Positions 50,865-59,279 are shown, counted from the stretch's first letter. The stretch: DNA of 64,000 nucleotides from Actinoplanes siamensis (GCF_016862395.1 NZ_BOMW01000045.1:45211-109210), one strand, 5' to 3'. Numbers and translations are program-made. The notes: generated by a model from the sequence alone, not told the origin.

Positions 50865-51485
50865 TCAGATCAGGTCGTGCCGCAGGGCGTACGCCACGGC
50901 GTGCGCCCGGTTCCGCAACTGGAGCCGCGTCGTCAGCTCGTGCAGGACATTCTTGACGGTCCGCTCCGAATAGGACAGCTTCGAGGCGATCTCCCGGGTC
51001 TCCAGGCCCTCGGCGACCAGGCGCAGCACGTCCACCTCGCGGGTGGTGAGCCCGCGCAGGGTCAGGCCGCGCGGCTGCAGCACCTCGCGCTGCAGCCGGC
51101 CCATCTGCTCCAGCAGCCGGCCGAGCAGGTCGCCCGGCACGCTGCCCTCGCCCTTGGCCGCGCCGAGCAGCACCTGGACCAGCCGCCCGGTGGACACCTC
51201 GGACCGGCGGACCACGCCGACGACGCCGCACTCGACAGCGCGGGCCAGCTGCGCGTCGTCCAGCCCGGAGGGCACCAGCACCAGCCGGCTCGAACCCCGG
51301 CGGAGCTCACGCAGCGTGGCGAAGGTCTCCTCGGTCACGGCGTCGGTGACCACCACGGTGACCGCGGCGGACGCCCGTTCCGCCTCGCCGACCACCCGGA
51401 TCTCCGGGCGCCCCGCGAGGTGGCTGTTCATGCCCAGCAACGTGATCGGATCGGTGGCCTGGACAAAGACCGGCACCCGCTGCAT
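50865..51485 (-). CDS. LuxR-type regulator preceding the eCIS operon
   Basis: The 206-residue product has a receiver-like N-terminal domain (VPVFVQATDPITLLGMNSHL, AAVTVVVTDAV, AVECGVVGVVRRSE) and a NarL/LuxR HTH (LTTREVDVLRLVAEGLETREIASKLSYSERTVKNVLHELTTRLQL). Acidic residues at the phosphorylation site are not in the usual pattern, so it is probably a pseudo-receiver. ATG at 51485 with GGGAGGA 8 bases upstream. It lies immediately upstream of the eCIS genes on the same strand and is the best candidate for local control of the operon. Confidence 0.9.
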   Translation of the reverse strand: MQRVPVFVQATDPITLLGMNSHLAGRPEIRVVGEAERASAAVTVVVTDAVTEETFATLRELRRGSSRLVLVPSGLDDAQLARAVECGVVGVVRRSEVSTGRLVQVLLGAAKGEGSVPGDLLGRLLEQMGRLQREVLQPRGLTLRGLTTREVDVLRLVAEGLETREIASKLSYSERTVKNVLHELTTRLQLRNRAHAVAYALRHDLI

Positions 51486-51651
51486 GATCGTTCCTCCCTC
51501 GACGTACCGCCCGCATTCTGGTCGTCGCCGCTTAGCAAGCACTTACCAGGCACTTAACGGGCGGTGAGACCCGAACCACAGCAGACCGGACGGGCAGCAG
51601 ATCTGCCCACGCCGGTTCCCGCACGGACCTTCCTCGGCCGCGATCGATCCC

Positions 51652-51657
51652 TACGCT
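51652..51657 (+). promoter_or_regulatory. Likely -10 element TACGCT of the COG1470-like gene
   Basis: TACGCT, seven bases, then the ATG at 51665; no ribosome binding site. Confidence 0.5.
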
Positions 51658-51664
51658 CAGCGGC

Positions 51665-52960
51665 ATGCGTGCATCGGCGAATCTGGGGAGCGAGTCCGTC
51701 TCCGTGGCCCCCGGCTCCACCGCGACGGTCCCGGTGACCGTGCGTAACTCGGGTGACACAGTGGAGGCGTACCGGCTCGAACTCCTCGGGGAGCCCGCCG
51801 AGTGGGCGGTGGTCGAGCCCGCGGAGATCACCCTGTACCCGGCGGGCAGCGAGACCGTGACCGTCACCTTCGCCCCGCCCCGGTCCGCGCGGGTCGCCGC
51901 CGGCGAACGGGACTTCGGCGTGCGTGTGGTGCCCTCCGAGCACCCGGACGCCACAGTGGTGCAGGAGGGCGTGCTCACCGTCGAGCCGTTCCGCGAGGTC
52001 ACCGCCCAGCTGCAGCCCGGCTCGCAGTCCGGCCGGCGGCAGGCCCGCTACCGGATCGACACCGACAACCACGGCAACGTCGCGGAGGACCTGGTCTTCG
52101 CCGCCGCGGACGGGACCGACCAGGTGACGTTCGCGCCCCGGCCGCCGATCGCGATGATCGCCAACGGCACCCGGGCGGAGACCCGGCTCACCGTGCGGGC
52201 CCGACGCTGGCACTGGTGGGGCCCGCCGCGGGAGTACCCGTTCACCGCGGAGGCCCGGCCGGAGAACGGCCAGGTGCTGGCGATGGAGGGCGTCTTCGTC
52301 CAGCAGCCGGTGATCTCGGCCGGCCTGCTCAAGCTGCTGGCCGCGCTGCTCGCGCTGCTGCTGGCGCTGCTCGCCCTGTGGTTCGGGCTGGTCCGGCCGG
52401 CGGTGAAGTCGGCGGCCAAGGAGGCGGTCGACCAGAACACCGCGCAGCAGCGGGCCGCCGAGGAGGCGGAGTTCGCGACCACCCCGCCCGACCCGACGCC
52501 CACGCCGGCGGCCACGCCCGGCTCCGGCTCCGGCAACCAGGGCACGCAGGGCACCGGTGAGCAGGGCGGCTCGGGCAACGGCGCCGCGGGCAACGGGCAG
52601 GGCGAGCAGTTCTCCGCGGCCATCAGTTTCCGTACCAACAAGGGCGGTTCCGCCCAGCGCAGCTACACCGTTCCGGCCAAGCAGACCTTCCTGCTCACCG
52701 ACTTCCTGGTGGACAACGTCCAAGGCGACGAGGGCACCCTGCGGGTCACCGCGAACGGGGTCCCGGTGGTCACCTACGCGCTGGAGAACTTCCGCAACCA
52801 GGACTACCACTCGGTCACCCCGATCCGGGTCCCGGCCGGCGCCCGGGTGAGCATGCTGGTGACCTGCCGGACGCCGGGCACCCCGGCCAACGCCAGCCCG
52901 GCCAGCCAGTGCCGCGAGTCGCTCTACCTCAACGGCCTGATGCAGAAGACCAAGCGGTAA
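51665..52960 (+). CDS. COG1470-like membrane protein flanking the eCIS operon
   Basis: The 431-residue product has two Ig-like/NPCBM-type beta domains at the N-terminus (SVAPGSTATVPVTVRNSGDTVEAYRLEL; YRIDTDNHGNVAEDLVFAA). A single transmembrane helix follows (about 218-243, Leu/Ala-rich), then a charged Ala/Glu segment, a Gly/Ser/Gln linker and a C-terminal beta domain (about 318-425, FRTNKGGSAQRSYTVPAKQTFLLTDFLVDN). No signal peptide, so the N-terminal domains probably stay in the cytosol and the C-terminal domain outside. I recall related proteins (annotated hydrolytic protein) in Streptomyces eCIS loci. It is divergent from the LuxR gene and ends in a strong terminator. Confidence 0.8.
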   Translation: MRASANLGSESVSVAPGSTATVPVTVRNSGDTVEAYRLELLGEPAEWAVVEPAEITLYPAGSETVTVTFAPPRSARVAAGERDFGVRVVPSEHPDATVVQEGVLTVEPFREVTAQLQPGSQSGRRQARYRIDTDNHGNVAEDLVFAAADGTDQVTFAPRPPIAMIANGTRAETRLTVRARRWHWWGPPREYPFTAEARPENGQVLAMEGVFVQQPVISAGLLKLLAALLALLLALLALWFGLVRPAVKSAAKEAVDQNTAQQRAAEEAEFATTPPDPTPTPAATPGSGSGNQGTQGTGEQGGSGNGAAGNGQGEQFSAAISFRTNKGGSAQRSYTVPAKQTFLLTDFLVDNVQGDEGTLRVTANGVPVVTYALENFRNQDYHSVTPIRVPAGARVSMLVTCRTPGTPANASPASQCRESLYLNGLMQKTKR

Positions 52961-52969
52961 GCACCCCCG

Positions 52970-53023
52970 GAGGCGCCCCCGAGTGCCAGCTCCCTGTTGG
53001 GGGCCGGCACTCGGGGGCGCCTC
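52970..53023 (+). terminator. 18-bp perfect hairpin terminator
   Basis: GAGGCGCCCCCGAGTGCC (52970-52987) and its exact inverse (53006-53023) lie 10 bases after the stop of the COG1470-like gene. It marks the right edge of the injection system locus. Confidence 0.85.
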
Positions 53024-53033
53024 ACCGGGATTC

Positions 53034-53126
53034 TCAGCCGACGAACAGGACGATCCTGCCGCCGGTGCGCCCCTCCTCGGCCTGGCGGTGCGCTGCCGCC
53101 TCGGCGGGCCGCCGGGTCAACCTCTG
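53034..53126 (-). pseudogene. C-terminal remnant of a zinc-type alcohol dehydrogenase/quinone oxidoreductase
   Basis: The minus strand encodes about 30 residues ending at the stop 53034-53036: RLTRRPAEAAAHRQAEEG followed by RTGGRIVLFVG. This matches the end of MDR-family oxidoreductases (AAEAHR...G...GKIVL.V). An in-frame stop upstream (53145-53147) and absence of the rest show that the gene is gone. It lies beside the OYE gene. Confidence 0.6.
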
Positions 53127-53214
53127 TTCGTCATGCCTGAAGTTCTACGGACCCCGCACCTGACACGGCCCTGACGATGCCCGTCACCTCGGTGTCAGAA
53201 GCCGCATACGCGAC

Positions 53215-54291
53215 TCAACCCCGGGCGAGGACCGGGTAGTCGGTGTAGCCACGGGCGTCGGGGGCGTAGAAGGTGCTGGGGTCGGGCACGTTCTCCTCCG
53301 CTCCGGCGGCCCAGCGGGCGACCAGGTCGGGGTTGGCGAGGGCGGCACGGCCGACCGCCACCGCGTCCGCGAAACCGTCCTCGACCAGCGCGCTCGCGGC
53401 CTCGCGGGTGGTCGGCGTACCGAAGCCGTTGTTGAGGATCACCGGCGCGGCGGCCGCGTGGCGCAGCTTCTGCACCAGCTCACCGGCGGGGTCGGCGTGC
53501 AGGATGTCGACGAACGCCAGGCCCAGCGGCGCCAGCGCCTCGGCGAGCACGGTGTAGGTGGCGACGACGTCGGCCGGGTCGGTCTCCAGGGCGCCCTGGA
53601 TGTTGTGCTCCGGCGAGATCCGCACGCTGGTCCGGTCGGCGCCGATGGCCGCGGCGACCGCGGTCACCACCTCGATCGCGAAGCGGGCACGGTTGGCGGG
53701 CGAGCCGCCGTACTCATCGGTGCGGGTGTTGGCGGCCGGGGAGAGGAACTGGTGGATGAGGTAGCCGTTGGCGCTGTGCACCTCGACGCCGTCGAGGCCC
53801 GCCTCGACCGCGTTGCGGGCGGCGGCCGCGAACGCGGCGACGATGCCGTGGATCTCGTCGGTGGTCAGCGCGTGCGGCACCGGGTAGGCGACCTTGCCGT
53901 CGGCGACTCGGGTCTCACCGGGGGCGGCGACGGCGCTGGGCGCGACGATGCGGCCGGTGCCGCTGATCTCCGGGTGCGAGATCCGGCCGCCGTGCATGAC
54001 CTGCATGACGATGGCGCCCCCGGCCTCGTGGACGGCGTCGGCGACCCGCCGCCAGCCGGCGATCTGCTCGGCGGTCTCGATGCCGGGCTGACCGATCCAG
54101 GTGCGGCCCTCCCGCACCGGCCAGGTGCCCTCGGTGATGATCAGTCCCATCGAGGCGCGCTGCCGGTAGTACTCGACCAGCAGGTCCCCGGGGACACCGT
54201 GGTCTCCGGCGCGCAGCCGGGTGAGCGGAGCCATCACCAGGCGGTTGCGCAGGTCGAGGGCGCCGAGACGCAGCGGGCTGAACAGGGACAT
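53215..54291 (-). CDS. Old yellow enzyme-type ene-reductase (NADH:flavin oxidoreductase)
   Basis: Predicted FMN enzyme reducing activated C=C bonds of enals, enones or nitro compounds with NAD(P)H. The 358-residue TIM barrel shows PLRLGALDLRNRLVMAPLTRLRA at the start, QVMHGGRISHP near residue 98, VEVHSANGYLIHQFLSP near 178 with the His/Asn substrate pair, NTRTDEYGGS, and DAVAVGRAALANPDLV at the phosphate site. GAGG lies 8 bases before the ATG. It is divergent from a TetR gene with an operator between, suggesting induction by reactive electrophiles. Confidence 0.93.
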   Translation of the reverse strand: MSLFSPLRLGALDLRNRLVMAPLTRLRAGDHGVPGDLLVEYYRQRASMGLIITEGTWPVREGRTWIGQPGIETAEQIAGWRRVADAVHEAGGAIVMQVMHGGRISHPEISGTGRIVAPSAVAAPGETRVADGKVAYPVPHALTTDEIHGIVAAFAAAARNAVEAGLDGVEVHSANGYLIHQFLSPAANTRTDEYGGSPANRARFAIEVVTAVAAAIGADRTSVRISPEHNIQGALETDPADVVATYTVLAEALAPLGLAFVDILHADPAGELVQKLRHAAAAPVILNNGFGTPTTREAASALVEDGFADAVAVGRAALANPDLVARWAAGAEENVPDPSTFYAPDARGYTDYPVLARG

Positions 54292-54342
54292 GGTTGAACC
54301 TCGTTCTCGTGGTGTCGGATCACGTGGAACGGTAGTTCGAAG

Positions 54343-54357
54343 TGGTACCAGGTACCA
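54343..54357. promoter_or_regulatory. TetR-type operator between the OYE and TetR genes
   Basis: TGGTACC-A-GGTACCA, perfect 7-base arms around one base. It overlaps the expected -35 region of the tetR promoter and precedes the OYE start by 52 bases, so binding would repress both genes. Confidence 0.7.
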
Positions 54358-54370
54358 GGTTGGCACCGGA

Positions 54371-54376
54371 TACGCT
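54371..54376 (+). promoter_or_regulatory. Likely -10 element TACGCT of the tetR gene
   Basis: TACGCT, six bases, then the GTG at 54383. Confidence 0.55.
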
Positions 54377-54382
54377 CGTGTC

Positions 54383-54979
54383 GTGAAGGACACAGCCAAG
54401 GCCTCGTTGCGTGAGCGGACCCGGCAGGCGATGCGCGCGGAGGTCAGCGCCGTGGCGACACGGCTCTTCGCCGAGCAGGGATGCGACAACACGACAGTCG
54501 AGCAGATCGCCGCCGAGGCCGGCCTGTCCCGTACCACCTTCTTCCGGTATTTCGGCACCAAGGAGGACGTGGTGCTGACCTGGCTGGAGGACCTCGGGCC
54601 GGCGCTCGCCGGGGCCTTCGCCGAACGCCCCGCGGACGAGCACCCGTGGCGGTCGCTGCGCCGGGCGTTCGACGTGCTCACCCGGATCAACGCCGACGCG
54701 CCCGAGCACTCCCTGGCGTTCCTGCGGATGATCGAGGCCAACCCGACCATGGCGGCCCGCCACCGGGGAAAGCAGCAGGCCTGGGAGGAGCTGCTCGTCC
54801 CGCTGGTCGCCGCCCGCCTGCCGGGTGACCTGCCCGCCGATCGGGACCCCGCGCCCCGGGCCCTCGTCGCCTCCGCCGTGGCCTGCCTGAACGCCGCCAT
54901 GCGGGCATGGGCGGCAGGCGACGGCGCCGGCTCCCGGGACGCGTTGCTCGACCGTGCGATGAACGCCCCGCTCGGCTGA
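54383..54979 (+). CDS. TetR-family transcriptional repressor
   Basis: The 198-residue product has the N-terminal TetR HTH (RAEVSAVATRLFAEQGCDNTTVEQIAAEAGLSRTTFFRYFGTKEDVV, about residues 14-60) and a helical ligand domain. The GTG start is fixed by the TACGCT element 6 bases upstream; upstream codons in frame lie before the promoter. It is divergent from the ene-reductase and probably represses it and itself through the TGGTACC palindrome. The inducer is unknown. Confidence 0.92.
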   Translation: MKDTAKASLRERTRQAMRAEVSAVATRLFAEQGCDNTTVEQIAAEAGLSRTTFFRYFGTKEDVVLTWLEDLGPALAGAFAERPADEHPWRSLRRAFDVLTRINADAPEHSLAFLRMIEANPTMAARHRGKQQAWEELLVPLVAARLPGDLPADRDPAPRALVASAVACLNAAMRAWAAGDGAGSRDALLDRAMNAPLG

Positions 54980-54985
54980 CCGGCG

Positions 54986-56188
54986 TCACCGAACGAAACG
55001 GATCTCGGGATAGCGCGGGTCCGCGCCGCACATCAGCCGGCTGCGCCGGCCCCGCAGGTGCTGGTCGAAGAAGGCCCGGAGGTGGTCGCGCTGGATGGTG
55101 ACGGAACGCTGCGGGCGGAGCGTGCCGACCAGTCCGGCGAGCTGCTCGGGGGTGAGGCCGATCTCCGGGGCGGCCTGCGGGTACAGCACCTGGCCGTCGT
55201 TGAACGAGCCGTGGACCGAGCCGGTCAGGCTCAGCTCACGTTTCCAGCCCCGTTGGCCCGTCCAGAACGCGTCCCAGGTCGGGTCCTCCGGGTCGGTGCC
55301 GTGGTCGCTGCTCAGCAGAAGGAACGGCCGGTCGGAGCCCGCGACGGCGCCCGCGCCGACGAGTGTGCCGTCCAGGTTGACCCCGGCCTTGATCCGCCGG
55401 TCGTGGTGCATCGTGGCGGCGGCGGTGCTGCCACCGAGTGAGTGGCCGAACATGCCGATCCGGTTCAGGTCGAATGCGCCCCGCAGTCCGATGGGAAGCC
55501 GGCGGTTCCCCGCGTCCGGGTTGCCACCGGCGTTGACGACGGCCAGCTGGTCCAGGACGAACCGGGTGTCGGCCTCACGAACCGCGACGGCCCGGGCGAT
55601 GATCTGCTCGTCGATGTCGGGCGGGATGGCCGCCACCTCGACCCGCCCGTCCGGGAACTCGACCTCGCCGGCGTCGTGGGTGTGGTCGATGGTGACGACG
55701 ATGTAGCCGTGGCTCACCAGCTCCTCGGCGAGGACGGTGCTGGTGCCGCGGTCGCCGCCCAGACCGGGCGAGTAGAGCACGACCGGACGGCCGCCGTGCA
55801 CCGGTGCGCCGGCCCGGCCGTGCGTGGCCGTCGCACGGACTCTCTCGGCGGGCAGGCCGAACACCTCGGAGAAGTGGGGCACCGCGCCCGGCGACAGCCA
55901 CGGCGCCGCCGGGTGGCCGTGGATGTGCCGGGCCGGGTACCAGATCTGGATCATGATTTCGCGAACCGGCCGGCCGGGCGCCCAGGGATCGGTACGGGTG
56001 CGGTCGACGAGGTGGAGCGCGACGGTGCCGAGCCGCTCGGGGCCGGTCGGCATGGGCAGCGTGTACCCGTCGGCGGTCGATCGTGGCCGGGCGGCGGCCG
56101 GCGCGCGGGTGATGACGCCGAGGCCGGCGGTCAGGACAGCGGCCGACAGCAGCGACCGGCGGGTAAGGGCCGGGGCGGGTCCGGGCAT
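54986..56188 (-). CDS. Tat-exported alpha/beta hydrolase (PAF-acetylhydrolase/lipase-like)
   Basis: Predicted secreted esterase or lipase. The 400-residue product starts with a twin-arginine signal (TRRSLLSAAVLTAGLGV, residues 9-25). The hydrolase core shows VVLYSPGLGGDRGTSTVLAEELVSHGYIVVTIDHTHD, the nucleophile elbow MFGHSLGGS near residue 248, NLDGTL, and a late catalytic His in GSVHGSFND near 318. The layout resembles platelet-activating-factor acetylhydrolase-like or plastic-type esterases. GAGGAG lies 8 bases before the ATG. It is divergent from the sensor kinase and may be its target (inference). Confidence 0.88.
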   Translation of the reverse strand: MPGPAPALTRRSLLSAAVLTAGLGVITRAPAAARPRSTADGYTLPMPTGPERLGTVALHLVDRTRTDPWAPGRPVREIMIQIWYPARHIHGHPAAPWLSPGAVPHFSEVFGLPAERVRATATHGRAGAPVHGGRPVVLYSPGLGGDRGTSTVLAEELVSHGYIVVTIDHTHDAGEVEFPDGRVEVAAIPPDIDEQIIARAVAVREADTRFVLDQLAVVNAGGNPDAGNRRLPIGLRGAFDLNRIGMFGHSLGGSTAAATMHHDRRIKAGVNLDGTLVGAGAVAGSDRPFLLLSSDHGTDPEDPTWDAFWTGQRGWKRELSLTGSVHGSFNDGQVLYPQAAPEIGLTPEQLAGLVGTLRPQRSVTIQRDHLRAFFDQHLRGRRSRLMCGADPRYPEIRFVR

Positions 56189-56335
56189 GGTGCGACTCCT
56201 CGGGAGACGGGGTGAACGGTGATCACCCTGCCGGGATCCGGGCGCGCTGTCGGTGGGGCGGGCAGCCGGTCCGGGGTGGGGTTACCCGTACCCCGCGGGT
56301 GGGGTGGCACCATGGCCCGCGCCGGCGGGCCTGTC

Positions 56336-56341
56336 TAGGTT
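56336..56341 (+). promoter_or_regulatory. Likely -10 element TAGGTT of the sensor kinase gene
   Basis: TAGGTT, six bases, then the GTG at 56348. Confidence 0.5.
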
Positions 56342-56347
56342 GATCCG

Positions 56348-57559
56348 GTGACCTCGGTGGAAACGGCTGCACCCCGGCGCGGTGGTGCGCTCCGCACGGT
56401 GCTGAGTGCCCTCTGGCCGGCACGCACCTGGCGTGCCACCCTCCACGCGCTGGCCGGGCTGCCGCTCGGCGTTGCCGCCTTCGCGCTGACGTGCGGGTTG
56501 CCGGTCGGCGCCGGCTACAGCGCGATCTGGAGCCTGCTGTACGCCTCCGGCGACGACCTCGCGCTGACCACCCTGTTCGTCGTGCTCACCGTGACCGCCA
56601 CGCTGTCGCTGCCACGGGTGGTGCGGGGCCTGTCCGCGGTGCAGCGCCGACGGTTCCGGGCGCTGCTCGACGTCGAGATCCCACCGTCGCACAGGTGGTG
56701 GCGGCAGTTCGGCTACCACGTGCTCAGCCTGTTCATCGGGGTGTCCGGCGCCGCCGCGGTGGCGGTCTGCTGGTCGGCGACTCTCCTGGCCTGGGCCGAA
56801 CCCGCCTACCTGGTCCTCGCGGCCCCGGCGCTCGTCGCCGCGCCGTGGATGGCCCGCGTCGTGGCGCGCGCCGACACGGCGGCGGCCCGGGCGCTGCTCG
56901 GGCCGAGCCGCAACGAGGAGCTGTCCGTGCGGGTGCAGACGCTGTCGCGCAGCCGCGCCGAGGTCGTCGCCGCCACCGACGCCGAGCGCCGCCGGATCGA
57001 ACGCGACCTGCACGACGGCGCCCAGCAGCGGCTGGTCTCCCTGGCGATGAATCTCGGCATGGCCCGGGCCAACCTCACCGACCTGCCCGCACCGGCCCGG
57101 CAGGCCATCGTGGACGCCCACGACGAGGCCACACAGGCCCTCGCCGAGTTGCGGGAGTTCGTCCGCGGCCTGCACCCGGCGGTGCTCGACGACCGTGGCC
57201 TCGACGCGGCGCTGTCCGGCATCGCCGCCCGCGCACCTGTCCCGGTGCGGGTGGCCGTCAGCGTGCCGGACCGCTGCCCGCCGGTCGTCGAGGCGGTCGC
57301 CTACTTCGTCGTCTCGGAGGCTCTCACCAACATCGCCAGGCACGCCCACGCGAGCCGTGCCCAGGTCACCGTGGACCGCGTCGCCGACCGGCTCCGCGTC
57401 GTCGTCACCGACGACGGCCGAGGCGGCGCCACACCAGGCGGCGGCACGGGGCTGCGCGGGCTCGCTCAGCGCGCCGCGTCGGTCGACGGGACGTTCGCGT
57501 TGCACAGCCCGGCCGGCGGGCCGACGACGGTCACCGTGGAGCTGCCGTGCGGATCGTGA
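56348..57559 (+). CDS. NarL-type sensor histidine kinase
   Basis: The 403-residue membrane kinase has about four hydrophobic segments in residues 30-190, then a dimerisation helix with the phospho-accepting His in AERRRIERDLHDGAQQRLV (about 215-233) and a HATPase domain (SEALTNIARHAHASRAQV, VVTDDGRGG, GTGLRGLAQRAA). No extracellular ligand domain is obvious. It overlaps the response regulator by 13 bases. The signal is unknown. Confidence 0.92.
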   Translation: MTSVETAAPRRGGALRTVLSALWPARTWRATLHALAGLPLGVAAFALTCGLPVGAGYSAIWSLLYASGDDLALTTLFVVLTVTATLSLPRVVRGLSAVQRRRFRALLDVEIPPSHRWWRQFGYHVLSLFIGVSGAAAVAVCWSATLLAWAEPAYLVLAAPALVAAPWMARVVARADTAAARALLGPSRNEELSVRVQTLSRSRAEVVAATDAERRRIERDLHDGAQQRLVSLAMNLGMARANLTDLPAPARQAIVDAHDEATQALAELREFVRGLHPAVLDDRGLDAALSGIAARAPVPVRVAVSVPDRCPPVVEAVAYFVVSEALTNIARHAHASRAQVTVDRVADRLRVVVTDDGRGGATPGGGTGLRGLAQRAASVDGTFALHSPAGGPTTVTVELPCGS

Positions 57560-58188
57560 TCGCCGAGGACTCGGTGCTGCTCCGCGCCGGTCTGACCAAA
57601 CTGCTCGCCGACGGCGGGTTCGACGTCGTCGACGCGGTGGCGGATGCCGAGCAGTTGCTGCGCGCGGTCGCCGAGCACCGTCCCGACCTGGCTCTGATCG
57701 ACGTGCGGATGCCCCCCACCCACACCGACGAGGGCATCCGCGCCGCCCTCGTCATCCGCAACCAGTTTCCCGCGGTCGCCGTCCTCGTGCTGTCGCAGTA
57801 CGTCGAGGAGCGTTACGCCACCGACCTGCTGTCCGTGCGCACCAGCGGCGTCGGATATCTGCTCAAGGACCGGGTCGCCCACGTGTCCGACTTCCTGGCG
57901 GCCCTGCGCCGGGTGGCCGCCGGAGGCACCGCCCTGGACCCCGAGGTGGTCGCGCAACTGCTGGTCCGCCACCGCCAGGACCCGATGGACCGGCTCACCC
58001 CCCGCGAGCTGGAGGTGCTGCGGCTGATGGCGGAGGGTCGCTCCAACCACGGCATCGTCGACACCCTCAAGGTCAGTCACAGCGCCGTCGAGAAATACAT
58101 CACCAGCATCCTCAGCAAGCTCGATCTGCCCCCGACCGACACCGACCACCGCCGCGTCCTCGCCGTGTTGCGGTTCCTGCGCATCTGA
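57547..58188 (+). CDS. NarL-type response regulator
   Basis: The 213-residue partner of the preceding kinase. The receiver has the acidic pair in IVIAEDS, the phospho-Asp in LALIDVRMPP (about residue 53) and the Lys in YLLKDRV. A LuxR HTH closes it (LTPRELEVLRLMAEGRSNHGI...AVEKYITSILSKLDL). The receiver residues are intact, unlike the LuxR proteins in the eCIS region. The GTG lies inside the kinase reading frame with GGAG close upstream. The Tat-exported hydrolase divergent from the pair is a plausible target. Confidence 0.93.
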   Translation: MRIVIAEDSVLLRAGLTKLLADGGFDVVDAVADAEQLLRAVAEHRPDLALIDVRMPPTHTDEGIRAALVIRNQFPAVAVLVLSQYVEERYATDLLSVRTSGVGYLLKDRVAHVSDFLAALRRVAAGGTALDPEVVAQLLVRHRQDPMDRLTPRELEVLRLMAEGRSNHGIVDTLKVSHSAVEKYITSILSKLDLPPTDTDHRRVLAVLRFLRI

Positions 58189-58302
58189 CCGCCGGGCCGG
58201 TTGCCCAACGCCCGCGCGCTGGCCGCGGCGGCCCGCTCCGGCAGCCTGGCCAAGCGGATCCGGCAACTCCGGGCACGCCGATACGTGAACCGTGTTCACC
58301 GG
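58189..58302. other. Short gap with a possible reading-frame remnant
   Basis: Directly after the response regulator stop, an open stretch of about 40 codons (RLPNARALAAAARSGSLAKR) runs to a stop at 58312 without a start codon of its own. It may be an eroded gene end; family not recognised. Confidence 0.25.
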
Positions 58303-58860
58303 TCACCGAGCTAGGTGCGAGACGCTGACGACCAACACGGTGCTGAGCGTGAGCGTGATCAGGACGATGACGGCTCTCAGGCGACGCCTGCCGGTGGTGC
58401 CGTACCCGACGAAGGTCGCCGGGCCGCACGCCGCGAAGGCGAGGCACAGCAGCACGCCGGCCACCTCACCGCCGCCGGATGTGGGTTGCAGGGTGGAGGT
58501 GAGACCTGCGACGACCCCGACGACCGCGGCATGCGCCAGCAGGGTCAGCAGCACCGGCGCCGCACGTCGCCCCGGCGCGAACAATCGCCGCGCCAAGACG
58601 ATCAACGCCGCCACGTACCCGACGACGGCGACCGCGGCCCCGGCGAACAGGCCCAGGAGAAAGGCGCCGAGCTCCGCCCAGTCGTTGCTGGTCCCCGCAA
58701 ACCGCATGCGGGCTACCAGGAACCCCACCAGGGTGCCGACCCCCGCGGCAGCGGCGAGTGCCAGCACCGGAGCGCCAGCCAACACCCACAGCGGAGGACC
58801 CTGGACAGAGCCGGTCACCGCAGTGGTCGGACGCCGCCCGCCCGCCGGATCCGCAGCCAC
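58303..58860 (-). CDS. Small multi-pass membrane protein of unknown function
   Basis: The 185-residue product has four hydrophobic helices: about 22-45 (LWVLAGAPVLALAAAAGVGT), 60-85 (LGAFLLGLFAGAAVAVVGYV), 100-120 (PVLLTLLAHAAVVGVVAGLT) and 130-150, plus a final one (AVIVLITLTLSTVLVVSV) at the C-terminus. GTG at 58860 is chosen because GAGGAGG lies upstream; longer starts add an unlikely basic stretch. No family was recognised. It is convergent with the two-component operon. Confidence 0.7.
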   Translation of the reverse strand: MAADPAGGRRPTTAVTGSVQGPPLWVLAGAPVLALAAAAGVGTLVGFLVARMRFAGTSNDWAELGAFLLGLFAGAAVAVVGYVAALIVLARRLFAPGRRAAPVLLTLLAHAAVVGVVAGLTSTLQPTSGGGEVAGVLLCLAFAACGPATFVGYGTTGRRRLRAVIVLITLTLSTVLVVSVSHLAR

Positions 58861-59013
58861 TCCGACTCCTCCTCGGACATGCTCACCATCGGCTTTCCCG
58901 GCGGCATCACGGCCGGTGTGACATCGCGGGAGGTGGCCGGGTGCCGCTCCACCGGTTGATCGAAGCAGTGTCTGCCTGTCGGTATAGCCCGTGCCGGATC
59001 GTTTGGTCACCAT

Positions 59014-59279
59014 CGTGAGCCACGCGCCGCGACGTCCTAGCCACGCCCGGCTGCCGGTCGGCCATTTGTGATTCTGCCCTTCAGGACCACCCCGAGGTGG
59101 CGATTCCGCCCCGCTGCCTGCTGTCCGCGATTGCGGACGACGGCGATAGAAGCGATTCGGTACGGCGGGAGATGACCGTTACGCGACGACCTCTACCGCC
59201 GCAGGTCCCGCACGTCGACGCTCCGCGCTCTGTCACGCTGCGTGTAGCGCGCCCGGCGCCGCCTGACGCACGCTCTTCC
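59014..59279. other. Intergenic region without recognisable features
   Basis: About 270 bases of mixed composition between two minus-strand genes, somewhat less GC-biased than coding DNA. No gene, repeat or clear promoter was seen on either strand. Confidence 0.4.
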
